A stretch of 64,000 bases of DNA from Nereocystis luetkeana (taxonomy: Eukaryota > Sar > Phaeophyceae > Laminariales > Laminariaceae), in the NCBI GenBank assembly GCA_031213475.1, contig JARUPZ010000021.1, positions 4,688,438 to 4,752,437 of the forward strand, in the 5' to 3' direction. How positions within the stretch are numbered: the first letter of the stretch is position 1; every line of letters starts with the position of its first letter. This document shows, piece by piece, positions 58,106 through 64,000 of the stretch. The notes beneath the pieces are model-generated. The model was not told the DNA's origin, ran no database searches, and worked only from the letters and a program-made list of their open reading frames with translations. The translations under genes were made by a program, and so were the position numbers.

Positions 58106-58444
58106 TCGCCCCGGTGGTTCAAGTGGTTAACCTCGAATTCTACTTGTTTGAGTCCTGGGTTCGAGCCCCAGGTGGGTCGGACTTTGACTATATTTGAAAA
58201 AATAAAAAAAGGATTCAATTGTTGAGAGCGCCTTGCAGCGTGGGTAGGCACAATTCGATGCGAGTCGACGAGGGAAGAAAAGGCTGAAATCTTCTCGCGA
58301 TAAAAATTGAAGGCACGTACCGTAGCGGGAAGGGGGGAGAAGAGCCTGCTATGCGACCCCGGATCTGAGTTACGAGTTGGAAGGAGAGAGAGAAGAAGAT
58401 GTGCGAAGATAATGAATTGGATGAGAAAAAAAAAAAAAAAAAAA
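58106..58444 (+). mobile_element. SINE family 1 (tRNA-derived), full-length copy
   Basis: The head has a consensus A box (TGGTTCAAGTGG) and B box (GGTTCGAGCCC) with a perfect T-arm (CTGGG TTCGAGC CCCAG). A body of about 230 bp follows and ends in about 20 A (58427-58445). Pol III internal promoter plus A tail is the standard SINE plan. Related copies are at 53166-53405 (minus) and 41863-42010. Confidence 0.85.
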
Positions 58445-58983
58445 ATGTGCACTTGATCCAGCAATGTTTTGTTTTCCGCCAACAAATACGAGTACGTGTA
58501 ATCGTATACCCTGGTAAATAATAATAGCGAAATGTGAACACTACAGTAGCAGTACACCGCTTTGGAGCAGAACGAATATACATTTTTTTTGTATGTACTT
58601 GTAGTCATGATGTGCATGTGTAGTGGGTAGTGGGGTACTCGTACCATAATACTGCTGGCTACTTACAGTACCAGGTATTAATAGGCATACCAGGTACCAG
58701 GTATGTGTTTTACGAAGTTGATATATTTACATGCCAGAGCAGTAGCCAGCCTACTGTCGTACAGGAGGCACGCTGCCTTGGTGAACGGCATCCATCATCA
58801 AATATGTCAGGAGTCAGGAGACAGCACTTTCACCCCCTGACAGCAACTTTGCCTTGGCGTGCCTTGACTTGACACCGAACTGATACGAAGTGTATGTAGA
58901 ATACTCGGCCCTGCACCCTTGACAGCGCACGTCTTGCCTCGCTTGGCTTATCTCCTGACACAATTGTCCACCATCCTGCCATC

Positions 58984-59158
58984 ATGGTCATCCTAACAGA
59001 TCACGCCGCCCGGGAGCGTGATGATCTTGCCGCAATGGCTGCTCCTACCACTGATGGCGACCACTGCGTGGATGTGGTGCAAGATCTAAGGAACAAGCTT
59101 CGAGCCGCCCAGAACCGCGAGAGAGACCTGCATCAACACCTCCTCTTCCACTTGCAAG
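58984..59158 (+). CDS. Tentative first exon of a coiled-coil protein
   Basis: An ATG opens 58 codons ending at donor CAAG/GTAGGC. The peptide is charged and helical: DHAARERDDLAAMA, then VVQDLRNKLRAAQNRERDLH and QHLLFHLQ, with heptad-like leucines. Downstream exons would need to start with two bases of a split codon; none was recognised before 64000, so the gene may continue past the window or be a relic. Confidence 0.4.
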
Positions 59159-59397
59159 GTAGGCGCGTGGACATCATGCGTTTGTGTGTGTATGATCCAC
59201 AATTAACCGTTATTTCCATACTAGTATGCAGTAGTGTTCCTCTACGAGTACAGTAGTGCCGATATGGGCCAGCCAACAATACCGGCACTATAGCGGCAGA
59301 CGGTACTACTCCGTACACTGCCACACTGGTTGATCCCACCTGTACCAAGCGACTTCACAGGCACTATAGCGGGCAACCGGCACTACAGAGATACCAC

Positions 59398-59514
59398 TAT
59401 CACGGGGGGCCATAGTTAATAGGACCTATGGCATACATAAAAACCTACCATGGTATATATTTAACCATTTTTGCTAACAATATTTGGTCCTATTAACTAT
59501 GGTCCCCCGTAACT
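59398..59514. mobile_element. MITE family B, copy 6
   Basis: The left arm is ATCACGGGGGGCCATAGTTA and the right arm CTATTAACTATGGTCCCCCG, with an ACCTACCATGGTATATATTT centre. TAT and GTA flank the ends. Confidence 0.8.
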
Positions 59515-60345
59515 GTACCCGCCGACATTCAGCACACCCAGTGTCCGTGCTGATTCTCCATACTAAACAGAGATACCAGGTACAAGCAATGTGGTCACGA
59601 AACTGTGACATAGAGACAATACTGGTGCACCGTAATGCAGTACTGGTAAGGAGAGTGGACAATGCGATGTGCCATGCCATCGTACTGGATACGACAAGCA
59701 CAACCTACACACCCCTGCAACGTAGTGAATAGTGAAAAAAGAGAGAAAAACGAAAGGCAAAGAAAAAGAGAGGGCGATAATGTAGTACATGATACCATCG
59801 TATAACAAGCATGACTATATTGTACACACACCCTGGAACGAATTTCGAAGGTGCAAACGCCAAGTGATGCGTCTATGGAAAGCAATCGTCGATGTCTTTC
59901 CAAAGCCGTCATTTTCAGTGCGTGTGCCCCCCCCTTGCTTTGAAAATAATCGGCTTGGGTATTCGTCCCAGACGGAGGGTATGCTATCTTGGATGCTATG
60001 TACCACTTTCTGTCCCGAATTATAGGGACCGTTTTCATACTAATATTGAATCTAAACGGTCGTTATATTTCGGTGCATAGTGGTACACGGTATCGCCCTC
60101 TTTTGGGACCCAACTATTAATACCACTATAGAGACCATAAGTGTCAAGCGAGGGTGCGCCGCAGCACGACTAGCATCGTGCGGCGTATATCTCGGAGATG
60201 TCCTTGCATCGTGGCTCGGGTACTCCCTCCTCCCCCCTACCTCCGACAGCAGCCCGGGCTGCTTTCGTGGGGCCAATGCTGTAACCGTCACTCTTTTTGG
60301 AGACTTTTTCACACCTCGGACACATCATCGGTTCCCGCTGATCTA

Positions 60346-61608
60346 CTATTACGGGGGACCATATTAAATACCTGGTAGGGCCTACGCTGAATACGAAAAC
60401 CTATACCAGGTATAGAACTACATACTTGGATCACAACCCCTGAGCGTGCTCCGTTGGTGCATCCCTGGCCTCTCAGAGCTCCCACTTCCAAACCGCCTCC
60501 TTTCATTACTTGCCGGACCTTTCCAGCAGTTCTTTGTTTTCTCGGTCCTTTCTTCCTCTTTTCTTCTTTCGTTTCGTGTGCGTTCGTGTTCTCCGAGCAC
60601 GGCATCGCGGGAGGACCCGGCACCGTCGCGGGTGTCAGCGGGTGCTGGCGGGTAGAGGGGGGGTTGCAAGGAGCGCGGTCGCCGCTTTCGTGCCTAGGCG
60701 TCGCGTGTGCCTCGAGACACGAGGGATGCATGAACGGGCTTTGTCTGGCTTCGATTTATGATTGTTGATAGAGTATGTACGAGTTATGAAGGTCGTTCGG
60801 GAGGGCAAGATAATATTCAAGCGGTGCTTATTTTTGCGACCACGCTGAAGTTGAAAGAGGGAGGTGTGCAGTTTGAATACCAACGTTATCGAGCTGGCGA
60901 ACGACGGCCACGGTGAGCACCGGGCTTCACGCGAGGCGGGCGACGGGGCTGATTGTGGCAGAGAGTGATAAAAGCTTTACCCGGACCGAATCGGTAGCGA
61001 GGTGGTCACGAGAGGGGCGGGCGGCGTACGAGGCTGAGAGAGAAGCTCTTCTGTACGATTTGTTTCTTTTCTTCTTTTCGACCGGGCTGCGGGTGTAAGG
61101 TGTTCCAATCAGGCAGAAAAATATTACACGAGAGGGGACGGGGATTTTTTTTCCTTTCCGAGTTTTCGGTTTCATTTTCATTGTTTTTGCTGCTGTACCG
61201 CGCTGTGCTTTCGCTTTCTTCGTACATACAGTACAGACATAGAGCATATCGAAAGAAGAAAATAAGTACAGACAGTATTAAATAGTACCCTACCTGGGGT
61301 ATGTACGTACGTACGACATCCGCGACGCGAAGCGTATATGTGGCATCCAAGCTGACGTCGGAGCTGTTTTTTCCTGAAGCATGGCGGCGGGACTCTTGGC
61401 ATTATCAAGTCGCCGGTTTGCAATTACGATCCTTGAAAAAACTAAACTCAATCGTGGACCTCTGTTCGCTTCGAATAATTTGATGTACTTTTTTTCCTTC
61501 CTGAGCGAGCGTAGCGGGCGGCGTAGGCCGCCCGCGGAGCGAAGCGCCTTGCATTTCCCTATTTTTACCAACAATATTTGGTCCTATTTACTATGGTCCC
61601 CCGTATTA
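60346..61608. mobile_element. MITE family B, copy 7, split by the 1.13-kb element
   Basis: The left half (60346-60415) runs from TATTACGGGGGACCATATTA to CCAGGTATA. The right half (61552-61608) resumes at CATTTCCCTATTTTTACC and ends ATGGTCCCCCGTATTA. Joined, the halves match the uninterrupted copy at 18431-18561 with no bases lost or gained at the junction. Confidence 0.85.
60416..61551 (+). mobile_element. 1.13-kb hairpin-ended element, copy 2
   Basis: Very similar to 23919-25048 over its whole length, with the same 9-bp hairpin (61514-61535) 16 nt from the 3' end. It is inserted in a family B MITE without a detectable target-site duplication. Short ORFs are shared by both copies (one starting MAAGLLALSSRRF), but none has a known domain. 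Confidence 0.75.
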
Positions 61609-61619
61609 CTGTAGATATT

Positions 61620-61850
61620 CCAAGGCAGATCCATCCCCGATGTTGCATGATCTACTGTAGCTCATACTGCCGAGTGAGGCCCGCATGATCTGCATCAGCT
61701 ACTGTGACACCTCTGTCCTGGGTTGGGTCTGTACTACTATGCATGTCTTGCATAACCTCTCACAGCGGCAGACGAGGGGCTAGATGATCTAGATCATGAA
61801 CTACTGCAGGGGATTTAGTTCATGATCTGTCCGAGGTGTGCACCTTTCGC
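61620..61850. mobile_element. GATCTAGATC-rich repeat (family D), copy 5
   Basis: TGCATGATCTAC, CTGGGTTGGGTCTGTACTAC, TAGATGATCTAGATCATG and GATCTGTCCGAGGTGTGC follow the family order. Confidence 0.6.
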
Positions 61851-61945
61851 TACCTCAGCAGCCCGGGCTGCTTTCGTGCGGCTGATGCTGCTATCGTCCC
61901 TTGCTGTTCGATACTTTTTTCCTAGGTCCAAAAAAAAAGGGTCCA

Positions 61946-62038
61946 CCCCATTAGGACTGCACTCTCGTTTGGGACACACCTTATTTGGAAACATAGTTAA
62001 ATCGGTGTGTCTGTGCACTGCAGCACTAAGAGGGTTAA
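61946..62038. mobile_element. MITE family A, copy 7 (diverged)
   Basis: ATTAGGACTGCACTCTCGTT and CTGCAGCACTAAGAGGGTTAA ends; the arms have drifted but the TTAA on the right is intact. Confidence 0.6.
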
Positions 62039-62269
62039 TGCCGTACGAAATCGAGCGCTTCTGTTTCGCGACAGGGGTGCGACCGTCTTTCAGAGCTCGA
62101 TTATTCCACGACGGGAAGGTTTCCCACGTCGAATAGGGTGGTTTTGGAGAAATGTATCGTGTCGAGAGTTTTCCGAAAAGGTGTTGTTCAACTTTTACTG
62201 CCCTCTCCGCTGTCGAGTATACGATCGCCGAGAAGCGGCTGTGTCGAAACCAAATCGCTTCAGTCCTAT

Positions 62270-62366
62270 TTAACCCCTCTAGAACCGCAATCCCGTTTTG
62301 GGGACAATCTACTTGAAATTTGAATAGGTTGCCCCCAAAACGGGGCTGTGGTTCTAAAAGGGTTAA
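62270..62366. mobile_element. MITE family A, copy 8
   Basis: TTAACCCCTCTAGAACCGCA and GTGGTTCTAAAAGGGTTAA ends around CTTGAAATTTGAATAGG; TTAA on both sides. One of the best copies. Confidence 0.9.
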
Positions 62367-62865
62367 GGTCCGACGTAGTTTTCTTCTAGTGTGGACGCTG
62401 TGGACGCACCGAATTCCACGATAAAATGTACTCGTATGATACCGTATACATATCGTACGTACCAGTAGACTCTGCCAACAATCTACTGCTGAAGTACTGC
62501 CATGCGATAGTCTAATGATGCACTGCCAACCTGCATATATACTGACAAACGTGTGGAGTAGCTCGCAAATTCCGCGAACAAACACACTCGATATAGTCTC
62601 GAACGTACTGCCATACATCCTGCGGTGTGCTGTGGTGCTGTGTGTCAACGACTATCACGGTGGCCACTATTAATATTATACAGGCCCAAAACGTAGAGAG
62701 AGAGGCTTCCCATTGATTTCTGAAGAATACAAATGTAGGATCGGTGGGAAGCCTATCATCACCGGCAAAAATTGCGCAGGCATCGTTTTTTATTCACGCA
62801 GTAGTTCCTGGTATACCTGCAGCGAAAGTGGATGATTTTTTCGGGCTTATTTTGAGCATATTACT

Positions 62866-63189
62866 ATGGGGCTCCGTGATTACACATCCGAGACACGAGA
62901 CGACGAGTGCACCTATTTCAATATTTCCATGCGGAGATGCGGAGCAAGGCGATGCGGGGAAAAACGAGTTTTGTACATAAATACGGAAGAATTGACCAAT
63001 CAGATGATTGTAGGCCACAAACTACAACAATTAAACAATTGGTGGTTGTTAATTGTAACAGCAGCAATAGCTGGCTTCACAGTTTATGGTTTTGCTTCTA
63101 TTTTTTGTGCCGCCTTGGGAGTTCTTCGCCTCTTAATTTTTGCCCCCGCCGACTTCTTTTACGCCACTAGTAATATTCAACCCGTTTAG
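62866..63189 (+). CDS. Small ORF with a predicted membrane segment, doubtful
   Basis: 107 codons. The second half is strongly hydrophobic (WWLLIVTAAIAGFTVYGF, then CAALGVLRLLIF) and could span a membrane once or twice; the first half is charged with several cysteines. It ends in the left arm of a family A MITE. No homologue recognised, and no splice or promoter evidence. Confidence 0.2.
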   Translation: MGLRDYTSETRDDECTYFNISMRRCGARRCGEKRVLYINTEELTNQMIVGHKLQQLNNWWLLIVTAAIAGFTVYGFASIFCAALGVLRLLIFAPADFFYATSNIQPV

Positions 63190-63262
63190 GACTGCACTCA
63201 CGTTGTGGGGATGCACCACTTGAATTTTGAGTCAGATTTACACGGCAGTACTTGAAGGGTGT
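63178..63262. mobile_element. MITE family A, copy 9 (degenerate)
   Basis: CAACCCGTTTAGGACTGCAC at the left and CTTGAAGGGTGTTAA at the right keep the family order, but the arms no longer pair well. Confidence 0.5.
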
Positions 63263-63626
63263 TAATGTTAATAGTCACTATTAATCTATTAATATTTATA
63301 TTTAATATATACACCTTCTATCTGGTATTCGGAGTGCTCTCCTTTTTTTGTGGTGCGCGCGGATTGTCCGCTATTTATAGTACTCATAGTAACAAACCCT
63401 CCCAACTCTCAACTATTGATATTTTTTGCAGGTTCATGGATTGTGAGTCTAATCTACGCTGTAACATTTTTACCAGCGGTTATTATATTTCCCTACGGAA
63501 CTACAAAGTAATATCGCACGTGAGTATTTGTACAAGTCAATGTGCCTAACATACAAGTTATTGTGTCATACAAATCATACAAGGCATACAAAGGGTCACA
63601 GATTCGGAGCTCTGTATTGTATTCTG

Positions 63627-63793
63627 TACTCTCGTGTTCTGCATGATATAGATGAGAACAACGGGAACATTATTTTTGGGGTGAAATGTTATTTTTTCCT
63701 AGAATCTACTCTATACTCTGCGTTCTGCATGATACAGATAAAAACGACGGGTACATTATCGGGGGTGAAATTATGTTTTTTTTCCTGGAATGG
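63627..63793. repeat. Direct repeat, about 84 bp x 2
   Basis: Two adjacent units share GTTCTGCATGATA.AGAT, AACGACGGGTACATTAT or its variant, and GGGGTGAAAT followed by a T run and CCT(A/G)GAAT. Confidence 0.75.
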
Positions 63794-64000
63794 TAACACC
63801 GACTACTCGGAAAAGGGGGGTGCATTGAGGGAAGCCGGGCAAAGTGACTATTGATAGTGATCAGAACGCACAACCGACCCAAAAACTATGCACCCTGCAC
63901 CCCCCTATGATTTTGACACCATAGTTATTCCCCCGATATACGCTACCAGGGTATGTGTTTGACAATAGTGGGTGCTGACGGAAGTTTTAGGCCAAAGGGA
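63794..64000. other. Window end, no gene seen
   Basis: Short unique sequence with a TACCAGGGTATG word; no exon recognised. Confidence 0.3.

Noticed and set aside
58107..58180. Functional tRNA gene
   Set aside because: A and B boxes and the T-arm are good, but the acceptor and anticodon arms do not pair, and the sequence continues into a SINE body with an A tail.
61815..62648. 277-codon minus-strand ORF
   Set aside because: It runs straight through two family A MITEs, and no domain is recognisable; chance open frame.
1..64000. CRISPR array or prokaryotic operon structure
   Set aside because: No regularly spaced identical repeats with unique spacers; genes are spliced and widely spaced, so the DNA is eukaryotic nuclear.

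Overview
This window looks like nuclear DNA of a stramenopile alga, most likely a brown alga (Ectocarpales-like). That is an inference, not a database match. The supporting signs are small exons split by long introns full of transposons, GT-AG splice sites, predicted proteins stuffed with Gly/Ala/Ser/Pro runs, ankyrin-repeat genes, many miniature inverted-repeat elements, tRNA-derived SINEs and frequent G/C homopolymers. There is no operon structure, no rRNA and no convincing functional tRNA.

Genes, rebuilt by hand from splice sites and intron phase: (1) minus strand, 5294-15943, a very large and divergent PP2A B56 (B') regulatory subunit in five visible exons, with a low-complexity insertion of about 620 residues inside the HEAT-like fold. 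(2) Plus strand, 20538-26019, a complete three-exon ankyrin-repeat protein of 173 aa; its 4-kb second intron carries a tandem array of decayed copies of the last exon's 3' splice site. (3) Minus strand, about 27183-35291, one or two repeat-rich hypothetical genes with very large exons. (4) Minus strand, 37420-39361, two tentative exons of an unknown protein. (5) Minus strand, 44952-45065, a tentative terminal exon. (6) Minus strand, 45602-57191, a seven-exon gene whose phases all agree and which joins an F-box to a glycerophosphodiester phosphodiesterase (GDPD) domain (576 aa). (7) Plus strand, 58984-59158, a tentative first exon of a coiled-coil protein.

Most of the rest is mobile or repetitive DNA. 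It includes a piggyBac-type foldback MITE ending in TTAA (nine copies), a TA-flanked MITE (about eight copies), a GGGTCGG-rich inverted-repeat family (three copies), a GATCTAGATC-rich family (about five copies), two tRNA-derived SINE families, a 1.13-kb hairpin-ended element present twice, a decayed PIF/Harbinger transposase fragment, and several tandem arrays. Two insertions are nested: one MITE inside another, and the 1.13-kb element inside a MITE.

The most unusual signals are the F-box-GDPD fusion with altered catalytic residues, the repeated duplication of 3' splice site plus exon start into the upstream intron in three unrelated genes, the B56 subunit with its huge insertion, and a 15-G tract that throws the B56 frame off by one base inside a conserved acidic segment. 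Exon joins rest on splice consensus, phase and family similarity judged by eye; no alignment program or transcript data was available.
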